The notes under the pieces are model-generated. The model was not told the DNA's origin and ran no database searches. It saw nothing but the letters and a program-made list of their open reading frames with translations. A program made the translations under genes and the position numbers. Shown here piece after piece: positions 16,480 to 24,887 of a DNA stretch of 27,317 nt (the stretch's first letter is position 1; each line of letters opens with the position of its first letter). This stretch comes from an uncultured Odoribacter sp. (GTDB taxonomy: Bacteria > Bacteroidota > Bacteroidia > Bacteroidales > Marinifilaceae): positions 1 through 27,317 of the forward strand of contig UQTM01000043.1 of the NCBI GenBank assembly GCA_900544025.1, in the 5' to 3' direction.

Positions 16480-16540
16480 AACAGAAAAAATGAGAAAATT
16501 ATACAACTAAATGAAAGGGCACTCTTCGCACCTTTTTGAA

Positions 16541-16556
16541 TGTTCCACGTGAAACA
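16541..16556. promoter_or_regulatory. parS centromere site (ParB binding)
   Basis: TGTTCCACGTGAAACA is an exact match to the consensus TGTTNCACGTGAAACA known for chromosomal ParB. It lies between ade and mnmG, outside any coding sequence. Matching all 15 fixed positions of a 16-bp site by chance in a window this size is very unlikely. ParB loads here and spreads to organise origin-proximal DNA. parA and parB are not in the window. Confidence 0.9.
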
Positions 16557-16672
16557 ATGAACATATAGAAATCTTTCTATACAAATTACACCCACAAAGG
16601 ATATCCATATTCTCGCATCTATACAACGCAATAATAGAAATTATTTCCCAAATATTTCTTACAATTCTCTTT

Positions 16673-16702
16673 CAAAAGTATGAATATTTCACTTCAATAA
16701 AA
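16673..16702 (-). promoter_or_regulatory. Candidate promoter for ade-uvrC
   Basis: On the minus strand TACTTTTG (16680-16673), a perfect TAnnTTTG box, lies 18 bp after TTTT (16702-16699). A transcript from here would have a leader of roughly 190 nt that includes parS. Confidence 0.35.
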
Positions 16703-16748
16703 TTTCCTCTTTTTGTTCTTTCACACTTTTGAAAATAATTATAATACA

Positions 16749-18632
16749 CTACCTTCCCATTAATATTAAAAGTACATTAATATCTGCAGGCGATACTCCA
16801 CTGATCCGGGAAGCCTGCCCGATGGTGCGGGGTTGTATCTTAGCTAATTTCTGACGAGCTTCGATAGAAAGGTTAGTCAATTCTTCATAATTGAATTTCC
16901 CAGCAATAACTAAATTTTCCAAACGGGATAATTTGTCGGCCAACATTCTCTCTCGTTCTATATAACCGGAATACTTAATCAATATTTCTGAAGCTTCCAC
17001 TATTTCATCCCGCATGCCGTTTTGCTCGATAAAATCTTTCAAAGGAGATAAGGCATCTAAAAGTTGAGGGATTCCTATTTGAGGACGAGTAATAATATCC
17101 ACTAATTTAATTCCCTGACGAAGAGGAGCAGAATTTAAAGATACCAAAGTAGGATTGATTTCTTCCGGCTTCACACTATAATTTCGAATATAATCGACTA
17201 ATATATCGCGCTTTTTGATTTTATCTATAAATATATTATGTCTTTCTTGATTAACTAAACCGATTTCATAACCTTTAGGTGTCAATCGATTATCAGCATC
17301 GTCCTGTCGCAACAAAATACGATACTCCGCCCTCGAAGTAAACATACGATAAGGTTCGTCCACTCCTTTGGTTACTAAATCGTCGATCAAAACCCCTATA
17401 TAAGCTTCATCCCGCTTTAGGATAAAATCATCATTGGAATGCAACGATAAATGAGCATTGATTCCAGCCATTAATCCTTGCGCAGCCGCTTCCTCATATC
17501 CCGTAGTGCCATTGATCTGCCCGGCAAAATAAAGTCCCTTTATCCGCTTTGTCTCGAGTGTATGATAAAGCTGGGTTGGCGGAAAATAATCGTATTCTAT
17601 GGCATAACCCGGACGGAAAATTCTCACATTTTCAAATCCTTCGATCAATCTCAATGCACGTAATTGTATATCCCAGGGCAAAGAAGAAGAAAAACCGTTC
17701 AAATAAAATTCCGTAGTAGTTTCCCCTTCGGGCTCTAAAAACAAATGATGGCTGGTTTTATCGGCAAACGTATCCAATTTAGTTTCTATGCTGGGACAAT
17801 AACGCGGACCTATACTCTGAATCGTTCCATTAAACAAAGGACTATCCTTAAAACCTTCCCGCAGGACATTATGGACATTTTCATTGGTATAAGCCATATA
17901 ACAAGGCCTATGGATCAAATCATTGGTATAATCGTAATTAATAAAAGAAAACCGATGAAAATCGTTTTCGCCGTCTTGTTCCGTCAATTTCGTAAAATCG
18001 ATACTTCGCCCGTCGATACGCACAGGAGTACCTGTTTTCATCCGGCCCACTTCAAAACCGAGCTCTTCCAGTTGAACGGGAATTCCATAGGAAGCAGGTT
18101 CGGAAATACGTCCTCCTTGAAAACTAATGCGGCCTACATGCATTAAACCGTTAAAGAAAGTACCGTTAGTTAAAATAACCCTTGGAGCACGAAATTCAGC
18201 TCCTAAAGAAGTTACTACACCTTTCACGGCATTGTCCTCCACCAACAAATGAACGACATCGTCCTGCCACATATCCAGGTTATCGGTATTTTCTAAAATA
18301 TTTCTCCAATTCGCAGAAAATTTCATCCGGTCACACTGCGACCGGGGACTCCACATAGCAGGACCTTTAGAAAGATTCAACATCCGAAATTGAATAGAAC
18401 TCCGGTCGGTTACAATACCCGTCATTCCTCCCAAAGCATCTATTTCCCTAACTATCTGACCTTTAGCAATACCCCCAATGGCCGGATTACAGGACATTTG
18501 AGCTATCTTGTTCATATCCAAAGTAATAAGCAATGTACGCGACCCCAAATGAGCCGCAGCACAAGCTGCTTCACACCCCGCATGACCGGCTCCGACAACA
18601 ATTATATCATAGTCAGGTAAAAGATTTGCCAT
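16749..18632 (-). CDS. mnmG: tRNA uridine-5-carboxymethylaminomethyl modification enzyme MnmG (GidA)
   Basis: 627 residues, full length. With MnmE it builds the cmnm5 modification on wobble U34 of certain tRNAs, using FAD and methylenetetrahydrofolate. The FAD-binding loop GAGHAG is at residues 14-19, followed by SCNPAIGGIAKGQ (catalytic C48), RMLNLSKGPAMWSPRSQ, and later YCPSIETKL, LFLEPEG, GTTGYEEAAAQG and MFTSRAEYRI, all family signatures. The C-terminal helical domain that binds MnmE and tRNA is complete (LSIEARQKL, PRTIGQASRISGV). It starts 1 bp after the ybeY stop, so they are co-transcribed. It is the last gene of a long leftward unit; mnmG is often origin-proximal, in keeping with the parS just downstream. 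Confidence 0.98.
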   Translation of the reverse strand: MANLLPDYDIIVVGAGHAGCEAACAAAHLGSRTLLITLDMNKIAQMSCNPAIGGIAKGQIVREIDALGGMTGIVTDRSSIQFRMLNLSKGPAMWSPRSQCDRMKFSANWRNILENTDNLDMWQDDVVHLLVEDNAVKGVVTSLGAEFRAPRVILTNGTFFNGLMHVGRISFQGGRISEPASYGIPVQLEELGFEVGRMKTGTPVRIDGRSIDFTKLTEQDGENDFHRFSFINYDYTNDLIHRPCYMAYTNENVHNVLREGFKDSPLFNGTIQSIGPRYCPSIETKLDTFADKTSHHLFLEPEGETTTEFYLNGFSSSLPWDIQLRALRLIEGFENVRIFRPGYAIEYDYFPPTQLYHTLETKRIKGLYFAGQINGTTGYEEAAAQGLMAGINAHLSLHSNDDFILKRDEAYIGVLIDDLVTKGVDEPYRMFTSRAEYRILLRQDDADNRLTPKGYEIGLVNQERHNIFIDKIKKRDILVDYIRNYSVKPEEINPTLVSLNSAPLRQGIKLVDIITRPQIGIPQLLDALSPLKDFIEQNGMRDEIVEASEILIKYSGYIERERMLADKLSRLENLVIAGKFNYEELTNLSIEARQKLAKIQPRTIGQASRISGVSPADINVLLILMGR

Positions 18633-18633
18633 T

Positions 18634-19062
18634 TTACAACCTTTTTAGAAGTTCTAAGCATATATTTTCGTTTTCGCGCATCTTTATACTGTCAGGCTCT
18701 GTTTTGTCCTTAAAACCGATCAAATGAAGGACAGAATGACAAACTACCCGATAAAATTCATTTTCATAGAAAGTATGGAATTGTTCCGAATTCGATTTTA
18801 CAGTATCGAGACTTATAAAAACATCTCCCGAAAGCCGATCATCCCGGCAGTAATCGAAAGTAATCACGTCCGTATAATAATCGTGTTGCAAATATTGGCG
18901 ATTGACTGAGAGTATATACTCATCATTACAAAAAATAAAAGAAATATCTCCTATCGTTCTTGAATAATGTACGGCAATTACGTCAAGCCATTGGCAAATT
19001 TTTGCATCAGAAAAGAAAGAAGGATATTCCACTCCCTCTTTAAAAAATAATATTTCTTTCAT
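18634..19062 (-). CDS. ybeY: rRNA maturation endoribonuclease YbeY
   Basis: 142 residues. YbeY is a metal-dependent RNase involved in 16S rRNA 3' maturation and ribosome quality control. The N-terminal half has SFIFCNDEYILSVNRQYL and TDVITFDY with the family's spacing, then GDVFIS. The metal site reads H109-x3-H113-x5-D119 (CHSVLHLIGFKD), whereas the canonical motif is H-x3-H-x5-H. The third ligand is thus Asp, which can bind metal and may be a lineage variant. It lies between a small ATPase-fold gene (30-bp gap) and mnmG (1-bp gap). Confidence 0.93.
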   Translation of the reverse strand: MKEILFFKEGVEYPSFFSDAKICQWLDVIAVHYSRTIGDISFIFCNDEYILSVNRQYLQHDYYTDVITFDYCRDDRLSGDVFISLDTVKSNSEQFHTFYENEFYRVVCHSVLHLIGFKDKTEPDSIKMRENENICLELLKRL

Positions 19063-19092
19063 TATCAGCTATATGTACAGATAACTTTACAA

Positions 19093-19491
19093 TCAGACCT
19101 TAAAAGTCATAATGACTTTAGCACCACCTTTTTCAAATTCAAGCTCATCGGATAGAGTCTTTATCAAATAAAGTCCGCGCCCGGCTATCTTCTTTATATT
19201 ATCCGGTAAAGTGGGATCGGGTATATTTTCATAATCAAAACCTTCACCTTCATCTTCCACAGAGATCATGAATTTATCATCACACAACTCTGCCACAATC
19301 TTAACCTTTTTATCAGCTTGTTGCTTATTACCGGAAAGAATAGCATTATTCACCGCCTCGATTAAAGACAAGCTGATTTTACCATACAGATCGTCAGGCA
19401 ATTCAAAATGGCCAGTAAGATTCTCGATAAAATTTTCAACTTTTACGATATTACTGACCTCCGAAGATATTACAAGTTCCAATTTATTCAT
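19093..19491 (-). CDS. RsbW-like HATPase-fold protein (anti-sigma factor/serine kinase family)
   Basis: 132 residues from the ATG at 19491. It is a single GHKL ATPase domain: N box LIEAVNNAI (E45, N49), G1 box VEDEGEGFDYENIPDP (80-93) and G2 box AGRGLYLIKTLSDELEF (103-119). This is the layout of RsbW/SpoIIAB-type anti-sigma kinases. The usual His after the N box (IxHG) is Ser here (ILSGN). No sigma factor, anti-anti-sigma (STAS) protein or phosphatase is encoded nearby, so its partner is unknown. The start overlaps the end of the DUF4175 gene by 8 nt, suggesting coupled translation; a TTG start two codons earlier is possible but less likely. Confidence 0.85.
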   Translation of the reverse strand: MNKLELVISSEVSNIVKVENFIENLTGHFELPDDLYGKISLSLIEAVNNAILSGNKQQADKKVKIVAELCDDKFMISVEDEGEGFDYENIPDPTLPDNIKKIAGRGLYLIKTLSDELEFEKGGAKVIMTFKV

Positions 19492-22400
19492 TACCAAGCC
19501 TAATATAATAATTGTTGTACATATTTTTAAAATAACTGTTTAACTTTATATCTGTTTTATACAAATCCGTCTTAATTGCTCCATTCTTTCTCTTAAAGTC
19601 AAACATCATTTCGGGCTTTTTAAAACGTTCGTCCCGCGCCGATGTCGATTTGCGTTTCTCTTCATACTCTTCCCGCTCCTTAGAAGCTTTTTCAGACATA
19701 ATCAATTTGTTATAAATCTGATTATTCCGATTAATTAAATGCCCCGAAACAGAATAGTTCGCCAAATCACGAATATTTTCTTCTAACAAACGATTTATTT
19801 CGTTCAATAGTTGCTTTTCTTCATTCGAAAGTGAACCCGATTCCGAAACAAAATCATCCAGGCTTTTCCGAAACAATTCATTTTCTCGAATCATTTTACT
19901 AATTCCTTGTTGCAAAGGTTTTCCTTTTTCACCTTCTTTCATTTTAGAAATCAAATCTTCCAATTGCTTCTTAAGACCACTTTGCATTTTCTTCATCTGC
20001 CCATATCCATCGCTCTGATCGCCTTTGGATTTTCCAGAGGAATCACCGTCCGGTTTAGATCCCTTACCACCTTCACTCCCTTGAGAATTTTGCTTACTTT
20101 TTTGCAAAGCATCGGTCAAAGAAAGTGCCATATCATTCAAATAAGATACGATATATTGTTGTTCTCTACTCAAATCACTACGTTTATTGTCTTGTATGTA
20201 GCCGGACAATAAACCGAATTTTATTTCAATGTCATAAAATTTATCACTTAATATGGAAGCAAGCACCAAGTTCGACTTCGCAAGCTGAGATAAACTGTCC
20301 TTTACAATCTTATATTCTTGTTTCTTTAAATCTTGCAGACGACCTAATTCATTGTACCTCAAACTTTGAGGTTGTACGTTCGGAAATTCTTTCAGCAATT
20401 CTTCCTGTGATAGCGAAATTATTAAAATATTTTGGATTATCAATTCTATATCCTTTTCAGGAATTGATATATTGTTAAAGTTATTTTGCTTTTGTTTTTC
20501 CATTTCCTCTCTCAATTCATCGATTTTATCTTCGATATCTTTGGATAAACCTTTATCTTTATTCTTTTCAGAAATATTTTGTCCTTGCTTTTCAATCTGT
20601 TGAGAGAGTTCTTCAAACTTTTGCTGCTGATCTTTTAAATCGTAGGGCGAAGAAAGCTCTTGATTATCTTTTAGCAAATTTTCATAATTATTTTCGATAC
20701 TATTTATATCATTTTTCATTTTTTTGTTAAATGAAAACAAGGAATCCCGATCTATAGATCTATTCTCCATCATTTCTTCGAACTGTTGTTGATCGGCTTT
20801 CAATTTATCGAGCTGCTTAGAAATAACATCATGCTTTTCTTCTACCTGAAAGCGTTTCAAAAGCTCTATATTCCGGTCTAATTCCTCACTTAACTGGTCA
20901 AAGGAAAGCTTCATTTTTTCATCTAAATTCTGAAACTTATCTTTAGAAAATTCCTGGGACAATTTCGTAAATTCATCCATAAGCTTTTTCATATCCTCGT
21001 CCATAATCTTATCCAGCAGCTCCTGAATTTTATTTTGTTTATCGGTCAGTAAACTGTCTTGCCTGGTAAAACTTTGATTCAAAGAAGATTTTTTCAGATT
21101 ATCTTCTTTCACCGAATTCAGTAACTTATCCAACTTACTTTTCTTTTCGACTATATCTTTCGACAATTGCTGTTTTTCCCAATTATCGACCGTATTATCC
21201 AGCATTTTACGCTGCAACTCCTTTACATCCGATACAATCTCTTTCGCCAGTTTTTCAGCTTCATTTAAAGAAGCATTCATCTGTGTATTCGTTTGTACGT
21301 TATAATCGAAAATAGTATTCAAGTCGGGAACCGAATAATTTTTATTATCGGAACGTGTACTTTTAGGCCCCGAAATAACATCATTATCGAAAACCTCGAA
21401 GAAATAACCGATCTGCGCTTTATCCATACCTGCAAATTCAGAGAAATCGAAACTAAAATAAAACTCCTGAGCGTTTATATTCTTAACGATTTGAATCGGC
21501 ATAACAGTATTCCGTCCATTGACAGAATAATTGAAACGTAAATCGGAAAAACCGTAATCATCGCTTATAACTCCGTAAAAATAATGAACGGAAGTTCTCA
21601 AAGAATCCTGTAATTCTGTTATCTGAATACCGGGATACAAGTCCGGTATGCAAGTAACGGTAAAACTGAAAAGACTCTTCTTTGAAAAATACGAATTGGA
21701 ACCATATAATGAAAACTCACCTGAACTACGGATCTTCTTAGTGAAAACCGCAGAAGATTTATCTTTTAACGATATCCCTGAAAAACGACCGTTTTCTTCT
21801 AAAAACAAAGAATCCAATTCAGAAAAATCCAATTCGAATTTTAAAGACGATCCGTATAAAACTCTAAAATCAACCACATTTTTCAGCACTTCGGCCTTTA
21901 TTCCGGTATAAGCAGGCGGAATATAAGTCACTCTATAATCTGTAATTTCAGGGGTAGGAAGAACACGAATTTTAAAAAGACGGCTTTCAATTCCGGAAGT
22001 TTTGAAATAAAATTTAATATCGTTATTCACTATATCGAAATCATAAACAAATAACGAATCAATTTTATCCATTAAAAATTCTCCGCCACCATAACAAATA
22101 AACACATTTTCAACATCCAAATAATCGCTTTTCACCTTTAAACGCAATTGAACAGACTTTCCGTATTCCACGTCTAAAGACTTGTTTTCTAACTGAAAAT
22201 CAATTCTGAATTTAGGATTATCGACATTCTCGTAAGCACTTAAATCTTCATAAAACCGGGTGAAATTTTTACCGTTTAAAAAAAGCACCGAAAAAATAAT
22301 CGCAAAAAAAATGAAACGCTGTACAAGCAGCTTATCAGGAAAAGACAAATACAGCTTATTTTCTTTCAATAAACTATATTTTTGAATAAAAGCAGCTTTC

Positions 22401-22795
22401 TTCAATTCTTCGTCTCCTGTCACCTTTTCAGGGTGTATCGCTAACTGATACAATGATTTAAATAAATCGTTATCCCCCGGCAAATATTTCAGAATCCGGT
22501 TATATAACAGATCTTTCTTTAAATCGAACGATAGAAAAAAAGAAAAAAGCGGATAAACGATAAAAACAGCCCCTAATAGGAATAAAACAGTTATGAAAAT
22601 AAAATAGAAGGCAGTTTTAACTGCTACCGTAATCGAAGAGATATGAACAATAAAAGAAAAAAGAAGTAAATAGACTACGATAAATAACGAAATAAGAATC
22701 CCTCCTTTCAATAAATCGGAAAGCAATAATTTTCCCCTGAAAACATTAAGCAAATGTTTTAATTCACATTTCAGGTTATGATACAATCCTTCCAT
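19484..22795 (-). CDS. DUF4175 family large coiled-coil membrane protein
   Basis: 1103 residues, one of the largest proteins here. Three hydrophobic helices lie at ~31-52, 58-88 and 159-175. A beta-rich region (~180-480) follows, with YRVTYIPPAYTG and DDYGFSDLRFNYSVNG motifs. A long coiled coil comes next (~500-900), rich in Lys, Glu, Gln and Asp (for example KLDKLKADQQQFEEMMENR). Then comes a Gly/Ser/Lys/Asp-rich low-complexity linker (SEGGKGSKPDGDSSGKSKGD) and a charged C-terminus. This fits DUF4175, an uncharacterised family common in Bacteroidota. It lies 4 bp below an EnvC-like gene and overlaps an RsbW-like gene. A structural or scaffold role at the inner membrane is inferred from architecture only. 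Confidence 0.85.
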   Translation of the reverse strand: MEGLYHNLKCELKHLLNVFRGKLLLSDLLKGGILISLFIVVYLLLFSFIVHISSITVAVKTAFYFIFITVLFLLGAVFIVYPLFSFFLSFDLKKDLLYNRILKYLPGDNDLFKSLYQLAIHPEKVTGDEELKKAAFIQKYSLLKENKLYLSFPDKLLVQRFIFFAIIFSVLFLNGKNFTRFYEDLSAYENVDNPKFRIDFQLENKSLDVEYGKSVQLRLKVKSDYLDVENVFICYGGGEFLMDKIDSLFVYDFDIVNNDIKFYFKTSGIESRLFKIRVLPTPEITDYRVTYIPPAYTGIKAEVLKNVVDFRVLYGSSLKFELDFSELDSLFLEENGRFSGISLKDKSSAVFTKKIRSSGEFSLYGSNSYFSKKSLFSFTVTCIPDLYPGIQITELQDSLRTSVHYFYGVISDDYGFSDLRFNYSVNGRNTVMPIQIVKNINAQEFYFSFDFSEFAGMDKAQIGYFFEVFDNDVISGPKSTRSDNKNYSVPDLNTIFDYNVQTNTQMNASLNEAEKLAKEIVSDVKELQRKMLDNTVDNWEKQQLSKDIVEKKSKLDKLLNSVKEDNLKKSSLNQSFTRQDSLLTDKQNKIQELLDKIMDEDMKKLMDEFTKLSQEFSKDKFQNLDEKMKLSFDQLSEELDRNIELLKRFQVEEKHDVISKQLDKLKADQQQFEEMMENRSIDRDSLFSFNKKMKNDINSIENNYENLLKDNQELSSPYDLKDQQQKFEELSQQIEKQGQNISEKNKDKGLSKDIEDKIDELREEMEKQKQNNFNNISIPEKDIELIIQNILIISLSQEELLKEFPNVQPQSLRYNELGRLQDLKKQEYKIVKDSLSQLAKSNLVLASILSDKFYDIEIKFGLLSGYIQDNKRSDLSREQQYIVSYLNDMALSLTDALQKSKQNSQGSEGGKGSKPDGDSSGKSKGDQSDGYGQMKKMQSGLKKQLEDLISKMKEGEKGKPLQQGISKMIRENELFRKSLDDFVSESGSLSNEEKQLLNEINRLLEENIRDLANYSVSGHLINRNNQIYNKLIMSEKASKEREEYEEKRKSTSARDERFKKPEMMFDFKRKNGAIKTDLYKTDIKLNSYFKNMYNNYYIRLGNE

Positions 22796-22799
22796 AAAT

Positions 22800-23990
22800 C
22801 TATTTTGCCAACCACAATTCAGGATTCAGCTTTTCCATATTTTTCCATACTTCGAAATTAAGTACGCTACCCTTTTCACTATCGAAACCCACTTTCCCGA
22901 TAACGTCCTTAGTTTTTACTTTCTGCCCTTTCTTTACTTTTACGTCGATCAGGTTTAAATACATGGTCAAATAATTACCATGCCGTATGATAACCATATA
23001 ATTATAATTACCGGGCGGTAACCATACTTCTGTCACTTCTCCCTGAAATACAGCCCGGACATCCGAATTTTTAGAAGTGGTAATGCCTATTCCGGAATTA
23101 TCCATTTCAACACGCTTGTATATTAAATCTTTGCTTACTCCAAATCTCTTTGAAATAAAGCCCTCCGCCACCGGCCAGGGTAATCTACCTCTGTTCTTCT
23201 GAAAATCATCGGAAACTAATTTTTCTTCAGGCGTCATCTTATAAACAGAAGAAGATCCACCTGATTTCTTAATCTGACTGGCTATCAATTTATTTAATTC
23301 AGCCGCTAACTTTTGTTGTCTGCGGTTCTCAGCCTCCAGTTTTTTTCTGAGTTCCTTTTCTTTTTTCTGTAAATCGCCAATATATTGATTTTGCCTTGTC
23401 TGCTGTAATTCTAAATCCTTATTCTTTTGACTGATTTCGTTTAAAGTAGCATTCCTTTCAGCGACTAATTTTTTTAACTCTTCATTTTTTAGATCCAAAG
23501 AGTCGTTCACTTGCCCGATCAGCTTTAATTGTCGTTTAGAGTATTCCTGGATTTGCTGAAAATATTTATACCGGTTATAAGCCTGATTAAAATCGGATGA
23601 AGAACAGATAAACATTAATTTATTTGTTTTATCTCGTTTTTTCCAGGTATTATACACCAATTTTGCATACAGATCGAGCATAGAACTCTTCTCAGCCTGA
23701 AGTTCCCCGATACGGGATTCATTCTGAGAAATACGATCCTGAAAATATTTGACTTCACTATTCAACAAAGCAAGTACCCGCTTACTTTGAACAATCTTTT
23801 GCTGCAAAATATTCAACTTCTCTACGGATACAGATTTACTGCTTGCCGTTTCTCCCAGCAATTTATTTAAGTAATTAATCTCCTTCTCACTTTTCTCTTT
23901 TTCCTTACGAATATTCGCAATGGATTGAGCAAAAGTATTTTGAGAAATCAATACAAGTGAAAGAAATAATATTTTAATTCCTTTTACCAT
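22800..23990 (-). CDS. EnvC-like murein hydrolase activator (coiled coil plus degenerate LytM)
   Basis: 396 residues. A signal peptide (1-21, NTFAQ) precedes a periplasmic coiled coil (~22-240) and a C-terminal LytM/M23 domain (~268-396: GRLPWPVAEGFISKRFG, NSGIGITT, VRAVFQGEVTEVW, VIIRHGNYLTMYLNL, LNPELWL). In active M23 peptidases zinc is held by H, D and HxH ligands. Here the first His/Asp pair reads N-S-G-I-G-I and the final HxH reads FEVW, so it should not cut peptidoglycan itself. This is the EnvC pattern, whose members switch on cell-wall amidases during division. The ATG overlaps the DUF4292 stop by 1 nt (TAATG). Confidence 0.9.
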   Translation of the reverse strand: MVKGIKILFLSLVLISQNTFAQSIANIRKEKEKSEKEINYLNKLLGETASSKSVSVEKLNILQQKIVQSKRVLALLNSEVKYFQDRISQNESRIGELQAEKSSMLDLYAKLVYNTWKKRDKTNKLMFICSSSDFNQAYNRYKYFQQIQEYSKRQLKLIGQVNDSLDLKNEELKKLVAERNATLNEISQKNKDLELQQTRQNQYIGDLQKKEKELRKKLEAENRRQQKLAAELNKLIASQIKKSGGSSSVYKMTPEEKLVSDDFQKNRGRLPWPVAEGFISKRFGVSKDLIYKRVEMDNSGIGITTSKNSDVRAVFQGEVTEVWLPPGNYNYMVIIRHGNYLTMYLNLIDVKVKKGQKVKTKDVIGKVGFDSEKGSVLNFEVWKNMEKLNPELWLAK

Positions 23991-24856
23991 TAAAGTTGAT
24001 CTATCCTTTTGTATTTAGGCGATATTTTAAAATTAGGTTCTACATCTATATTGAATTCCAACCTATTGAAACGAATTTCCAAACCCATTTTATCTTTATC
24101 CGAAAACAAAATAAAAGCTACTTTTTCCGGAAAAAACACTCCATCGAAGTCCCGGAAATCATTATAACTTACATTGATTCCTGCCTCTTCGTCCACATCT
24201 TCCAATAATACAGATAAAGGCCGGAACGATAAAGGATCGACCTGTATCCTCTGCAAAATCAAAACAAATTCTTTATTTTTCCGTTTTTTCCGGTACAATT
24301 TTTTAATTTTCCTACCTAATGCCTTTTCTTCCAGCGTAGATAAAATATAACTGTTATCGGCCTTATCGAGTTTATACTTCTTCTCTTTCGATTCCGTACC
24401 GTTACAACTCTCGAAATCAAAGAAAGTATTTGTTAAAATCTTTTGCAGGCAATCATAACTTAAATTAGCATCAAATTTATCGTAAAAATATTTATAATCG
24501 GATAAAAAATATTTTTTGTGATAGGAATCTATGAATTTAACACTGTCGCGGGTCAATAAAATCCTGCCTACTTCTATTCCTAACGGAGCAGAAATAGAAA
24601 TCTGAATAAAACTGTCTCGTTGTATCTTCAAAGTTCCTCTCAAACTATTTACTTTTCCACCCTGAGTGAAAGAAACGTCCATACGTTTTGAATACAGAGA
24701 ATTGAAATTCGGCTCATTTGCATACACATTCTTCAATAATCTATTCTCTGTTATATTGGGGATTTCTTTATGAACTATTGTTTTCTTCACCGATCTACAT
24801 GAAAAAAAACAACAACTTATAATGAATAAAATCCCTAAAAAATATCCGGTTTTCAT
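23990..24856 (-). CDS. DUF4292 lipoprotein
   Basis: 288 residues. A lipoprotein signal peptide with a lipobox ending FFSC (C20) places it in an envelope membrane. The body is beta-rich: RMDVSFTQGGKVNSLRGTLKIQRDSFIQISISAPLG-type strands (short stretches of it), IEVGRILLT, then EAGINVSYNDF and FFPEKVAFILF near the end. This is the DUF4292 family, whose fold resembles LolA/LolB-type lipoprotein carriers; that resemblance is from memory and not proven here. It lies between the TPR gene (31-bp gap) and the EnvC-like gene (1-nt overlap). The order TPR, DUF4292, M23 is one I recall from other Bacteroidota. Confidence 0.85.
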   Translation of the reverse strand: MKTGYFLGILFIISCCFFSCRSVKKTIVHKEIPNITENRLLKNVYANEPNFNSLYSKRMDVSFTQGGKVNSLRGTLKIQRDSFIQISISAPLGIEVGRILLTRDSVKFIDSYHKKYFLSDYKYFYDKFDANLSYDCLQKILTNTFFDFESCNGTESKEKKYKLDKADNSYILSTLEEKALGRKIKKLYRKKRKNKEFVLILQRIQVDPLSFRPLSVLLEDVDEEAGINVSYNDFRDFDGVFFPEKVAFILFSDKDKMGLEIRFNRLEFNIDVEPNFKISPKYKRIDQL

Positions 24857-24887
24857 TCTAAAATTCAGTTACACTCCTTTAATCGGT

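Noticed and set aside
16480..16506. Longer adenine deaminase from TTG at 16506
   Set aside because: An ATG at 16479 is available right before the conserved IEGNIID segment; the extra nine residues look non-specific.
16719..16748. Terminator for the mnmG unit just after its stop
   Set aside because: Only a weak TTTCA/TGAAA pairing and no T-run on the minus strand.
19492..19497. TTG start two codons upstream for the RsbW-like gene
   Set aside because: The ATG at 19491 gives the same protein minus two residues and a typical 8-nt overlap.
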